Below, piece after piece: positions 12,760 through 23,776 of a stretch of 64,000 nt of DNA. The notes beneath the pieces are model-generated. The model was not told the DNA's origin. It was given only the letters and a program-made list of their open reading frames with translations, and did no database searches. A program made the position numbers and the translations under genes. Numbering within the stretch: position 1 is the stretch's first letter; the number at the start of each line of letters is the position of its first letter. Source of the stretch: Gigaspora rosea (taxonomy: Eukaryota > Glomeromycota > Glomeromycetes > Diversisporales > Gigasporaceae); assembly GCA_003550325.1 (NCBI GenBank), contig QKWP01001962.1, forward strand, positions 33,287 to 97,286, written 5' to 3'.

Positions 12760-13510
12760 TTTAACTTTATCTAAGAGGCTAGAAAAATCTTTCTTACTAA
12801 GTTTATCCAAGCCAGTATATGTAATAGTAGTAGTAGTATAAAGACAGAACATTCCACAAATTTAGAGAATTTGATAAATTCGATAAGCACATTTCCATAT
12901 CCTCCAAGCTCGTCTAGATCTGAGTCAGTTTCTTAAAACTTCTTTTATTCTTTGTCGTTCCTTCTTTGTTTTGGTATCTATCTTTAACTGTTCAAGGTAG
13001 TAACAGGCTTCTAAAATTCTGATTTGAGTTTCTCGTCATTTTTCTCAGCTTTGTATTTCAAATCTAGTAAGTAATTCTTGAAATTTTTCTGAATTTGTAG
13101 TTCTAGTTAATGGACTTCTTCTAATATCTGTCTGTTCCTGTATTTCTGTTAGGTCAGTAACCATTTCATCAATAAGATCCACATAGTGTGAGTTTACCAG
13201 TTCAGGAAAAGTCACTTCTTTTTCATTGCCAATATTTAATTCATCTATGTCTTGGTCTATTTCTTGTTCAATAGAGTTATCCTGGTTCGGTATTTCGTTT
13301 TCATGAGAGATTTGTAAAGAGATTAAGATATCTACTCTATTAGTTACTATGACTTGATTCACTGTAATAGCAAGACTGTTTCGATCTGATAAGGGGTCTT
13401 GGTTCCAAATTTTTACTAATTCGGTAAGATAATTAATGTCTGGGGTTGGAGGGCAGATGTTTCCATTTTGAATTTTAAAGTTTGTCTCTGTGGCTAAAAA
13501 TTATTTTTGG
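12760..13510 (-). pseudogene. Gypsy C-terminal region after integrase
   Basis: Past the integrase the same strand carries an acidic, Glu/Asp/Ile-rich stretch, open at 13362-13045 (105 residues, ending FQELLTRFEIQS), followed by a frame with several stops running towards the polypurine tract. No domain is recognised. It could be the tail of Pol or a separate small ORF. Its position between integrase and polypurine tract is the only functional hint. Confidence 0.5.
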
Positions 13511-13639
13511 GAATTTCTAAATTTTGGGCGGAAAAAAAAAAGGAATTAAATAAAAAAAATTTGTTGTACAGGCTAAATTAAGGGGTAGGGTTGTGTTTCT
13601 GGTTTGTTTAAAGAATTTTCTCTGAAATCTTAAATAATT

Positions 13640-14910
13640 ATTATAGGTTCCCAATTCTGTTTCTCGTAGTACCTAACAAGGCGATCACTATTGTAATATT
13701 GCTTTAACATTTTTCCTTCAGTTGTACAAAGTTTGTACGCTCCATTGTTCAATTTATCTTTAACAATGAAAGGTCCAATTCTTTTCTCTTCAAATTTTAC
13801 AGAGCGTGAGGCTTCTATATCTTTCCTTTGTATTCAAACTTTGTCACCAATTTCAAATTCTTCTTTTTGGATCTTTGAATCGAATCTTATTTTCTGTTTC
13901 TTTTGGGCTTTAGTAGTGTTTTCTCTAGCAGCATTATGTCGATAAGGTAATTCTTCTATTAATTCGAATGTTCATTGTAGTATACTATCTTCCAGTAATA
14001 TTTCTTTATCTGTGTCTGCTGGATCTACTGGAATAATAGTTTCAATTAGTAGAATGGCTTGTCGTCCATATACCAAATAAAAAGGAGTATATCTGGTAGT
14101 TGCATGTCATTTAGTTCTGTATGCAAATAATACTATAGATATATAGATGTCCCAATCTTCATTAGTTTCTGTAACTTTTGCGAAAGAGTTACAAAGGGTT
14201 CTATTTAATCTTTCGACCATTCTATTAGTCTGAGAATGGTAAGGCGAGGAGAATATATATTTTATTAAAAACTTTTCACACAATATTCTAACAATTTCAC
14301 TGGTAAAGTTCTTTCCATTGTCTAACAATATCATTTTTGGCATGCCATGTCTACAAACAATTTCTTCAAAAATAAATTTAGCTAACGTTTCTGTACTGGC
14401 ATCAGTTACAGCTTTGGCTTCCAGCCAACGAGTAAGATAGTTGGTAGCAACAATAATATAGCAATTATTTCGAGCGGTTATTGGTAAAGGTTCTACTAAA
14501 TCAATTCCTATTCGTTCAAAGGCTCTTCCTACTTGAATAGAGTGGAGGGGTTCTTTTCTTTTACTTTTACCATGTTTTTAGCATGTTTCACATGATCAAA
14601 CATAATTCTGCACGTCTCAGTACATCTGGTCCCAATAGTATCGTTCAGCTATCTTATAGTACTCAGTTTCTAAATGTCCAGTGGTAGAATGACTATGCAT
14701 CATATATAGAATGGGTACAACTTTAGTCCATTTAATTACTCTAATAAGCTTGTCTGCGTTTTTGTGATTCTTTTTGTATAACAGGTTATCTTTTACTTTG
14801 TAGTATCTAGATTGGTTAATAATTGTCCATTTCTCCTTGTCTGTGAGTTCATGAGGTAGTGTGTCTGTTTCTAGATATTCTAGCAAGTGTTGATATTGAT
14901 CTAAATTCAT
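13640..14910 (-). pseudogene. Gypsy integrase (zinc-binding, catalytic core, C-terminal domain)
   Basis: The reading begins at 14910 (MNLDQYQHLLEYLE). An HHCC-type zinc site follows (MHSHSTTGH ... SCETC). The rve core has GIDLVEPLP (first Asp), LLDNGKNFTSE (second Asp) and PYHSQTNRMVERLNRTL (catalytic Glu). The C-terminal part has KEEFEIGDKV and GPFIVKDKLNNGAYKL, the usual SH3-like end of gypsy integrases. The frame is broken by stops (for example before KHGKSKRKE and IQRKDIEAS) and small frameshifts, so no full product can be made. All three acidic catalytic residues are still present. Confidence 0.85.
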
Positions 14911-14959
14911 GTTGAGTTAATGAAGGAGGGGTGTGTCTGGATCAGTAATCTAGAAAGGG

Positions 14960-16440
14960 TGTCAACATTTGAATGGATTCTTCTGGGTTTATAGATAACA
15001 GTAAAGTAATATGGTTGTAGTTTCATCATCCAACGGCCTAATCGTCACTTTGGTTGGGATGACTTTAACCATTTAAGAGCAAAGTGGGCTGTAACTAATG
15101 TAAGCTGGCTTGTACCAAAATATTTATAAAAATGTTCAATGGCCCATACAATGGCAGTGCATTCTAGTTTGGTGGCTCCATAATTTAGTTCTTCTTTCTT
15201 TAAACTTTTGCTCACATATACAATAGGGTGTTCCTTTTTATCGTCTGATAACTGACTTAGAGTAGCTCCGAGGCCAGTATAAGAAGCATCAGTAGACAAG
15301 ATAAATTCTCATTTGTAGTTAGGATAGACTAGGATAGGGGCCGTAGTTAATCAAGTCTTCAATTCATCAAAGGCTTTTGACAGCATTCACTCTATTCATA
15401 TTCATTATTTTTATGTAGTAACTGGTTAAGAGAATAAGCGATTGAGGAAAAATGTTTTATGAATCTCCTATAATATCTAGCGAGTCCTAGAAATGATCAT
15501 AGCTAGGTAACATTTTTGGGAGGCTGAATGTTTTGGACAGCCATTATGTTATCTGGGTCTGGAAAAATTTCTTTTTCTTCTATAATGTGTCCTAAAAAGG
15601 ATAGTTGCTTCATCCAAAAGTTACATTTTTCTATATTTAATTTCAATCCAGCTTTTTTGATCCTTGTGAGTATTTCTCTTAAATGTTTAATATGATCATC
15701 AAATGTTCAAGAGAAGACATTAGTATCATTAAGGTACACAACTACATATTTGTAAGCTATGCCTTTATAAACTTGGTTCATAAGACGTTGAAAGGTAGCA
15801 AGTGCATTACAAAGCCTAAAGGACATAACGTTGAATGCATAAGTTCCGTATCTCATGATAAATGCATTTTTCTCTCTATCTTCTGGGTGTACTTCTACTT
15901 GCCAATATCCACTTATAAGATCTAAGGTTGAAAAGTAAGTGGCTCTAGCTAAGGCATCTAGCATTTCATCTATTCTGGGTAATGGATACTAGTTTCTTTT
16001 AGTTACTGCATTCAGTTTTCAGTAATCTACACAAAATCTTTTCTTTCTATTTTTCTTTGTTACTAGTACAACAGGGGAGGCCCAAGGGCTAAAGGATTCC
16101 TTAATTAAACCATTGTCTAACATTCACTGTACCTCTTCATTAATAAAGGTCTGTTCGGTAAGAAGTACCATATAGGATCGGGAGCTAATAGGGGGCACAT
16201 TATCTGTGATTATCCAATGGGTAACCAGATCAGTTTTTCCTAGTTGAGTCATATTTTTTGCAAAAAGGTTAGCAAATTCAAGGAGCAGTTGTCGAAATTG
16301 GGCTCCTTGGTTAGTAGTTAGGAGTCCTACTTTCGGTTTGATTTTCTGAGTCATAATAGTATAAATTTCTCGAATACTTCTAGTTTCCGTTATGCCTGTA
16401 TCTTCAAGTAGTTTTTGATCATGCTCAGAATGACTCAAAA
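14960..16440 (-). pseudogene. Gypsy reverse transcriptase and RNase H
   Basis: In order on the minus strand: the N-terminal part (16438-16124), the ASPVVLVTKKN and FCVDYRKLNAVT blocks, ATYFSTLDLISGYWQVEV (first catalytic Asp), FRLCNALATFQRLMNQV, then the polymerase box, which reads VVYLNDTNVFS (15736-15725) in place of YLDD. SFLGLARYYRRFIKHFS marks the thumb. RNase H follows with EFILSTDASYTGLGATLSQ, ATKLECTAIVWAIEHF and TAHFALKWL (normally T.H.aLkwL with D). Several in-frame stops sit where relatives usually have Arg, Gln or Trp. FGLCNAP has become FRLCNAL, again G-to-A and C-to-T changes. Confidence 0.9.
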
Positions 16441-16499
16441 ATTTTGATCCTTATCTTCAGCAGCGTTTATAGGAGTAAGATCATTGTACAAATTTCTTA

Positions 16500-17870
16500 C
16501 ACGATAATGAAAGGTTTCAAAGTAATCAACTCGAGCTTGTAGGGTCTTTATAGTCTGTTTCTGATTGCTATAATATTTGGCTTGGGCTTGTTGTTGAATC
16601 TGTTCCTAAAGAAGGAGAATTAATTTAGATACGTTTATAATGGTTGCAGCAGATTCGACAAGTGCAACCAGAGTGATCTCTGGGGCTAAAGAACTTGGAC
16701 AATGGGTCAGTTCTGGATCTATGAGGAGTAGAGGTCTTCATAGCATTCTTTGCAACATGAATCATATTGGTCAAGCTCGGTTTTCGGTTTGGCTATAATA
16801 CATTCTCTACAGAGTCCTACTGTAACCTAGAACTCTTTTGTAGGTTCTCTATTGCTTTATGGTAGTCAAACTCAGGATGGCTGGTATCAAAAGATTCAGT
16901 CAAAATTCTCTGCAATTGTTCTTCTTCAGTTTCTGTTAATTGAACTTGGGAAGCTCTCATAATGATATTAACATCATCATATGTATAGTCTTGGTTGGAT
17001 CAGTCAGTCTTTAACGGTTCTAAAGCATGAGCAAGATCTTCATTACTTTCTTCTAACTGTACCTTTGCCAGTCAGAAAATTAAGCTTTGATTAAGATCAT
17101 AAGCATGTCCAGTGCTTTGGCTAGATTCCGTATAGTGGCACACTCAGTTCCATAAATTATAGTTTGAATTGTACTCTATATCCTTGGCAGCTTTATAGGC
17201 ATAAAGGTGTTCGAGTCCACAGAACCATGTATCTTCTTGCATAGAATCAAGATTTATCATTCTGGATCTAATTTCTTGTTCCTCACAGAGCTTATTTTTG
17301 GTTAGTGTTCCTCGGCCTTCACTATTAGTAAAAAACTCAATACTTTGGGAGTCATTCTAGTCAAGAGCATGATGAAAATCTTTCCAACATCCCTTGCAAA
17401 CTAAAGCTTGCTCCAGTGGGCGGATTTCTTCGGGCTTTTGAGGTACTTTACAATGACAACAATAGTTTGTTTGAAGAGGAGAGTGATTGTAACGACGCTG
17501 GGCTTCAACTTCTGAAGGTTGACAACTATACACATATCGTTGGTTTTCCAAAATCTGGGTCTTTTGTGGCAGTTAGCTCCAATATGTCCATATTGTCCAC
17601 ATTGGTAGCATTGGTTCTCAGGGCAATCCTTATACAAATGTCCTGGTTGAGCTCAAGTTTTACAAATATTTCTTTTTGGGCCTGCCTAGAACAATAGGTG
17701 ACAAGATGTCCATGACATCAGTAGCAATAACATTCATTGTTAGGACAGTCAGCATACAAATGATTGTAAGAGGAGCAGCGACCACATTTCTGGGTCGAGG
17801 AGGAGGTACTAGGTCTGGGTCTTCGGTTAATGGTTGTCCATCCATTGGGCTCTGGCTCAAGCACATAGAT
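16500..17870 (-). pseudogene. Gypsy linker with CCHC zinc knuckles and a CxxC-CxxC module
   Basis: Between protease and reverse transcriptase lie further zinc-binding units: CGRCSSYNHLYADC near 17750 and CYQCGQYGHIGANC near 17600 (both CX2CX4HX4C), then CCHCKVPQKPEEIRPLEQ with LVCKGCWKDFHHAL (17460-17360), a CX2C...CX2C pair of unknown function. Downstream to 16500 is Glu/Leu-rich helical sequence broken by stops. Knuckles located after the protease as well as before it (see 18742-18786) are unusual, since gypsy elements normally carry them in Gag only. Confidence 0.7.
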
Positions 17871-17949
17871 TTCCTTGGGGTTCAAGTATTCCTGTTCAAA
17901 CTTTTCCAAGTCCTTGTTATCAGTGATAGTGGGTTGGGTTAGTAGCGGT

Positions 17950-18460
17950 TGATACATTTTGTAAGTGGTAGGAACACATATCTTCTGTTTATTCCATCTA
18001 AAAGTATAAGCTTTATTCTTCCAGCTATAGCTAGCATCTACTTTCTGTGACCAGTCATTTCCCAAAAGTAATGAGTAGGAGGAGGCATTCATTATTTCTA
18101 TATTCAAAGGATAATGATTCCTTCAATTTCTACCAGTAAGTTTTTAACTATTCACAGAAGTTGAACAGAGGATCCAGTAGCTGAAACTATCAGGCAAGTG
18201 GAAGGGGCTTCTATTTTTAATTTCAATTCCTTTACAACCTGGTGGGAGATCATACTAACAGCAGCACTGCTATCAATTATAGCATGATAGATTTTCCTTG
18301 TAATTTAATATTACACTTAACAGGGGTAGTAAATGTCAGTATCTGTTGGGTTTTGGGTTCATCAGCTAAATAATTAGCAAGAGCCATTCGTATTGACACA
18401 TTGGCCAAGAAGGTTTCAAACTGTTCATAAGTATAATCATTAGTGGTATCGATGCTATAG
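17950..18460 (-). pseudogene. Gypsy aspartic protease
   Basis: The active-site region reads AIIDSSAAVSMISHQVV (codons at 18274-18263 for DSSA), matching the retropepsin DSGA/DTGA site but with Gly replaced by Ser. The second half is in the frame open from 18107: SSYSLLLGNDWSQKVDASYSW, the conserved (I/L)LG.DW block that ends the protease fold. Between the halves the frame is broken by several stops. The loss of the active-site Gly and the stops make the enzyme dead. Confidence 0.8.
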
Positions 18461-18469
18461 ACATCACGG

Positions 18470-18790
18470 GGGTATGGAGTGAAGGGTTGACTCGTGATCT
18501 GGATTGGGATCGGTCAGAGGATCGATATCCCTGATTGTCCCTAGGTTGATCTTGGGATTGACTTTGACTTTGGGATCAATTATATCTGGCATAGTTATTA
18601 TAATTTCGATCTCTGGATCTACTATAGTTTCTGGATCTGAAGTGGTCAGAGGAGTAGTAGTTCCTAGAAGAGTAGTTATTATTCCTGCTTCTGGGTAGAT
18701 ATCCTTGATGGTCCCTTTTATTATCATGGCATCAAGCATGACAATTGAGGATAAAATGTCTCTTTTGTCCACAGTAATAACAGGTGGCAT
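18470..18790 (-). pseudogene. Gypsy nucleocapsid zinc knuckle and Ser/Arg-rich tail
   Basis: CYYCGQKRHFILNC (18783-18742) is a CX2CX4HX4C knuckle, the normal Gag nucleocapsid signature. It is followed by a strongly Ser/Arg/Gln-rich stretch (RSRNYSRSRDRNYNNYARYN, then SQSQSQSQDQPRDNQGYR) likely to bind RNA. Stops include a TGA where CGA (Arg) would continue the RS pattern. Confidence 0.75.
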
Positions 18791-19019
18791 TACCAGCAGC
18801 TTTCGGAGACTGGTCCTAGCTTTGGTCTGAAAAGTACGCAGGAGTAGTCAGAGGGCAGTCTGTTTCTCTAGTAAATTAACACTAAGCTTGGCTATTTGTT
18901 CAGTGAGTCGATCGATAGCCTGGTTGGTATTATTAGCATTGTGGTCATTGATCATTATTTGTCCTGTTTCCCATTAGTGTGCTTTACCAATGGTATTATT
19001 CAAGGTAGTAGGTTCAGAG

Positions 19020-20666
19020 GCTTGAACATTTACAGCATATTCAGGTTGTAGCCCTTGAATAAAGAATTGGATCATTACACTGGCTGAAAAGACGTTGCCT
19101 GGATCTACTCAGCCTTTTAGTTGTTTAAACCAGCTAACATAGGTATCAACTATGTCTGATCCTTGCTTTATTTCGAATAATTGCTTTTGCCAAGCTGCTT
19201 TCTGTTTTGTGGTATTAAACTTATTTTTAAAAAGATATGCGAAACTATAAATCCTAATACCATTAACATCCTGGCTGTGCCTTTCACTATTAAAGTGGGT
19301 AGGGGCATTGGCAAGACTTGCTAGCCATTCCTGGGCATTATCTTTCATATAAGCGCAGGCGAGTTCTAATTGCTGAGCGGTACTCCAATGGTTAGCCTTG
19401 GCAGCTCGTTCAAATTCTTCGATCCAGGTTACTGGGTCTTGGGTGCCATCACCACAGTAGAAGTCAATTTTGAGAAGAGATTTCTCACTTTCCTGTCCCA
19501 TAGCATTAGCAAGAGCAGTCATAGCTTGGGCAGCATCAGTTAAAGCATTTTTGGCCATATTTTTAACTTCTAATTCTGGTTCTTCGGGTTCTATAATGTG
19601 TTGTGATTCTGTGTCTAAATAACTTTCTTCTTCACAAGGTGCTTCTTCCTGTATTTCTTCTTTAGGTAAATCTTTTTCTAAATTTATTTCTTCTTCGAGG
19701 GCAACTTGTCAATAAACAGCTTCGTCAGGATATGCTTCAATAATTGGAGGTTCAATAGCAATTGCAAGAGAAGGAGTAATAGCTCAGTGTTTAATTTGAA
19801 GAGAAGTTTAGATTGAAGTATTATCAGAGAGGAGATTTGGCTGGGTATAGAATTAGGTAATAACAGGTGTTTGAGGAGCAGGTGCTTTTTGTGGGGTATG
19901 TCGAAATGGTGGAAGAGGTATTTTTTGAATAAATCGATATAATTGGTTTTCAGGGTAGTTGGGTATGGGGGTAAGTCATCAAGAGGGACTGCAGTTAGAG
20001 GTGAGGTAGGTAAGTCTAAATGATGAGAGAATTGGATTTGAGTAGCCTCTTTTTGTAAGGGGCTAAGGATAGAGAATGTGAAGGTCCCGCTAAGTTTTGT
20101 CATCTAAGTCGTCTGGTGCTAAGGCGAATATTGATCATGGGGTAATACTAAATTCTAAGTCGTCACCAAGTTTGTGAATGACAGAGATGAACTGGTTAAA
20201 GAAGTCTAGTAGCTGTCTGTGGGCAATTGGTATAGCTTGTGTTACTCCTTCAAGGTAAGTGTCAAAGCATTTCCTTTGAAATTCAAGAGTAAATTTGAAC
20301 GAAGAGTGTATTGAGTATGGGTTAAGAGAAGGGTAGCAATAATGTCAAGTAGGTTTAACTGATCATTATTGTATCGGCAGCTAAAAACAATATCCCGTCT
20401 GCAGCTCTGGAACTATTATAAGTTCATCATTCACAAAGCTCAAAATGGGTAGCAATCGTCTGTTGGGTATAACTATTGGTGTGGTAGATATATTAATATT
20501 GGTTCCAAAAAGTTCGAAAAGCTCAATGATAGACTGTAGGTAGAAAACAAGTAGAGCAAGATAAATCGGGATTATTAATTTGCTGAACAGTGGTAGCAAG
20601 AGCAGATGGGTAACAAGCGTCGTGGGCTTCAATATGTTGTAAATAGAGTTGGTAGGCTCTATTCAT
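19020..20666 (-). pseudogene. Gypsy Gag, N-terminal and capsid part
   Basis: A plausible start is the ATG at 20666 (MNRAYQLYLQHIEAHDACYP). Coding sense then moves between frames: LNLLDIIATLLLTHTQYTLR near 20340, FDTYLEGVTQAIPIAHRQLL near 20260, a Pro-rich segment, an acidic segment (PKEEIQEEAPCEEESYLD), and the capsid-like block open at 19558-19109 (ALTDAAQAMTALANAMGQ ... DPVTWIEEFERAAKANHW). The capsid block matches the retrotransposon Gag family pattern (W..eFe.a, then A..YL.g.A..W). At least ten premature stops are of the TGA, TAA or TAG kind reachable from CGA, CAA or CAG by one C-to-T change. After the capsid block, a TGA precedes VDPGNVFSASVMIQFF. Confidence 0.8.
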
Positions 20667-20801
20667 ATAAGGTTTAAAAGGTTAGTAGTTCAAAAAATAA
20701 TGTTCGCTTCAATATGTTCAAAAGGTAAAGGGTTCTGTTGACGATTTCAGCAATAACAGGTTGAGTCTGGATCAAAATAAAATAACAAAAAAAAACAAAA
20801 A

Positions 20802-21008
20802 TGCTACAAAAGCAAAGGCTTAAAGTATGCCCTTCAGAATGAATCTCTTTTAATCCAACAGGAAAACACAGTACTACAAAAGCAAAAGGCTTTAAGTATG
20901 CTCTTCCGAATGAATCTTTTTCAATCTGACAGGAAAAAACAGTGCTACAAAAGCAAGAGGCTTCAAGTATGCCCTTCTGAACGAATCTTTTTCAATTTGA
21001 CAAAAAAC
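20802..21008. repeat. Three ~70-bp tandem repeats in the gypsy 5' leader
   Basis: Three copies beginning near 20802, 20871 and 20942 share CTACAAAAGCAA, AAGTATGC(C/T)CTTC and GAATCT(T/C)TTTTAAT-like blocks. They lie between the PBS and Gag, so they belong to the untranslated leader. A role in packaging or promoter activity is possible but not shown. Confidence 0.8.
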
Positions 21009-21108
21009 TAATAAATAATCAACTAGAAGGAGAAAAGGGGAAAGAAGAGGAATAGAGAGTATACTAGTGGCAGAGGGTGGTTCTAGTGTTCTGGCTGCTT
21101 TAAATGAT

Positions 21109-21126
21109 TTCTGCCAGAAGGCACCA
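21109..21126 (-). promoter_or_regulatory. Primer-binding site of the gypsy element
   Basis: Three bases after the 5' LTR the coding strand reads TGGTGCCTTCTGGCAG. It starts with TGG, the complement of a tRNA CCA end, at the standard position. The matching tRNA would end GGCACCA; I cannot name it without the tRNA set. Confidence 0.7.
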
Positions 21127-21129
21127 AAA

Positions 21130-21617
21130 TGTTACAAGCAATTATTGCCTTCAATATAGTATTTGCAATACAGCACACGGCAACAGGGATCTTATAAGGG
21201 TCAGAGAAGATATGAAGCAGTGTGTAAGTGGAATATTACTTCACTAAGGTGGTTCAATATATATATTTATTGATTTACAGCAAGTATTTATTGGACAAAG
21301 ATATATTTTATTTATTTAACAATTTTATTCAAGAGATATAATTATTCTGAATTATTGAGAAGAAAGGGGAATCTGAGTCTAGTGTGTAGAAGAGAAAAAG
21401 CTAGGATTTATATATCTTTTTACACTAATAGTAGAAGCAGTTAATGGGAGTGGTAATAGTAATAGTAGTAGCAGCAGTAGTGGTAGTGGTAGTGGTACTT
21501 GTGCTTCTAACCATAATAATAATAATACTAATAACGATAATAAAATAATAATAACATATACAATAATAATAATATAAAACTAATAGTAATCTAATAACTA
21601 AAATTCATTCTATAACA
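21130..21617 (-). repeat. 5' LTR of the gypsy element
   Basis: A 488-bp LTR, TGTTACAAGC to CTATAACA on the plus strand, uninterrupted. Compared with the other LTR it has lost at least five CpG sites to CpA and gained other transitions (TACTTGCAACAC became TATTTGCAATAC). Confidence 0.93.
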
Positions 21618-21621
21618 CTAC
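21618..21621. repeat. Target site duplication CTAC, right copy
   Basis: Matches 11633-11636, closing the gypsy insertion. Confidence 0.75.
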
Positions 21622-22985
21622 TTCCAAATGTCTTATCCAATAAATCAAATCAAAATTCTAATTTATTAAAAATTAACCATATGAGTTGCTATGATAAAAC
21701 ATCTTCTTTAATATAATTGAAATTATATATATAATTAATACCAGAAATCTAGTACAAACTTCAAAATGTATAGTTTACAAACTGGCTATATACAAAATCT
21801 TGTATACTACTGGATAGCATGTTCAAATATTCAAATATAATCATTTTAATTTGTATATTAAAAAATATATATATGATTGTTTTTTACAAGATATGAAATT
21901 TTTATCTCTTAAATCATCTAGCAAATAAATTTGCTTGCTAGAATTTTTTTTTATATTTTTTTAAAATTACTTAAAATTTTATTAAAGATAAGACTCCTTT
22001 TTCTAAGCTAAAATAAAAATTTAACATTTGTTAATTAGTATTTATTAAAATTTTTATAATAATATATATAAGTTTTTTAATAATTTAGTTTATTTTTGAT
22101 TCATTCTAAAATTTTACTATAAAATTTTTTCAAAAAATTTTTAAAAACTTCAAATTTTTATATGTTATTGAGAAAAAAATTTTTTTTACTACTAGTAGAA
22201 GTTGAAATTTTAATTATAAACTAACAAAAATTTTTATAAATTATACAATTTGATAGATTCTACAATTTTTATTATGAATATAGAATACTTATTCTTAATA
22301 ATTTAAAAAGTTTGTTATATACTAAAAATAAATTTTTTAAAAATTTTAATTTTTGTAAAATTTTACTTTTTTTAGTTTATACGAACTTTATTTTTTTTCT
22401 AATAATTTAAAAATTAAATATACTAAAATATAATTTTTAATTATAGTTTTAATTTAAAAAAATTTTTTTAAAAAAATATTAAGATTTGATAAAAATAGAT
22501 CAGAAGCAATATTTAAAAATTTAAAAAAAATTCTAGTAGAAAAATTTAACTGCTAAAATGAATAGTTTAAAGGATACTATCTTACTAGTAGTTAATTTGA
22601 TAAAACTTGTAGCTGTGCATAGCTTTTAAGTAATATACCTGTTATACTTTACTATCTTTAGTAAAAAAATATAGCTTAATATATTAACAGGTTTCTAAAC
22701 TTGATTCATTGTTTTATATATATAAAAACTGGTTTCTAATAGTCTGATATACATGAATATACTTGAAAATATATGCATATTTGTTGATATAAATCTATAT
22801 TTTTATACTGTATTATAGATCAAATGAACACTTATGAGCCAAAAAATGATTTGGCTTATTTGAATCTGCAATTATTGCAGTTTGCAAATTGATCAAATTT
22901 GTAGATTGCTATACAACTATACAATCTTTGTCCTATTGTGTAATATGTTTTTGGCCAAAATTCAATATTAATATATTATTTTTAT
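21622..22985. other. AT-rich intergenic DNA, no gene seen
   Basis: Very AT-rich, with A/T homopolymer-rich words only; no open frame with a recognisable protein on either strand. Confidence 0.5.
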
Positions 22986-22988
22986 AAA

Positions 22989-23133
22989 ATTTGTTAGCTA
23001 TATCTATGCTTATCAAAAAATTATTGGACAATTGTTCAACTATTTAAAAATCAAATAATTGTTCGCTATATCTATGCTTATCAAAATATTATTGGACAAT
23101 TGTTCAACTATTTAAAAATCAAATAATTGTTCA
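22989..23133. repeat. Two-copy tandem repeat, unit ~72 bp
   Basis: GCTATATCTATGCTTATCAA through AAATCAAATAATTGTTC occurs twice back to back with almost no difference, so it is a recent local duplication. Confidence 0.8.
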
Positions 23134-23360
23134 AGTAATTGTATTAGTATACAACAATCTACAAATTTGATCAAAAGTCATACTATAGACATATAAAATA
23201 TTGAAAATAAATTTTCTAAATTTTTTTAAATTTTTGTACTTAATCTCAAGATTACCAAATTTTTAAATTTAACCAAATTTTTCAAAATTTTTGCTGATTT
23301 TTTAGAGTTATATATGGTCTGACCAATAAAAACAGACATATATATATATAATTAGACTAA

Positions 23361-23776
23361 TAAAATATCTGATTTTAGTGGCAATAAATTTTAAAATAAT
23401 AGACAGAGTTTAAGTAAAAATTTATTTTAATTAGTACAAATAAGTATTTAATAATAGACAAAAATTGTTGAATATGTAATTTAAAAATAAACATGTGCAT
23501 GAAGCAGCATGTATTGTTTGTTATTTGCCAAATTACTATATTTGTTATATTGCTTATATTATAATATATAAAATATCTGATTTTATTGGCAATAAATTTT
23601 AAAATAATAGACAGAGTTTAAGTAAAAATTTATTTTAATTAGTACAAATAAGTATTTAATAATAGACAAAAATTGTTGAATATGTAATTTAAAAATAAAC
23701 ATGTGCATGAAGCAGCATGTATTGTTTGTTATTTGCCAAATTACTATATTTGTTATATTGCTTATATTATAATATA
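23361..23776. repeat. Two-copy tandem repeat, unit 208 bp
   Basis: The segment beginning TAAAATATCTGATTTTA at 23361 is repeated from 23569. The copies are nearly identical (TTTTAGTGGC against TTTTATTGGC is one difference), which marks a much younger event than the surrounding decay. The unit contains no ORF. The frame at 23817-24017 just after it is low complexity. Confidence 0.88.

Larger units (their letters stand above)
11637..21617 (-). mobile_element. Complete but inactive Ty3/gypsy LTR retrotransposon
   Basis: The element reads right to left. It has two TG...CA LTRs of about 490 bp, a 4-bp CTAC target duplication, a primer-binding site next to the right (5') LTR and a polypurine tract next to the left (3') LTR. 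Gene order is Gag, zinc knuckle, protease, further zinc-binding modules, reverse transcriptase, RNase H, integrase, the Ty3/gypsy order. Coding is broken by many stops and several frameshifts. A 593-bp MITE lies inside the 3' LTR. The LTRs differ mainly by transitions, so this is an old, methylation-decayed insertion rather than a recent one. Confidence 0.93.

Noticed and set aside
17416-17942. Plus-strand ORFs at 17416-17697 and 17676-17942
   Set aside because: Antisense shadows of the zinc-knuckle region of the gypsy element.
19684-20103. Leu-rich 139-residue ORF as a separate gene
   Set aside because: It is a shifted frame over Gag; the neighbouring frame gives the Pro-rich and acidic Gag sequence that leads into the capsid block.
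23361-23776. CRISPR-like direct repeats
   Set aside because: Two long copies without spacers in a eukaryotic context; a tandem duplication.
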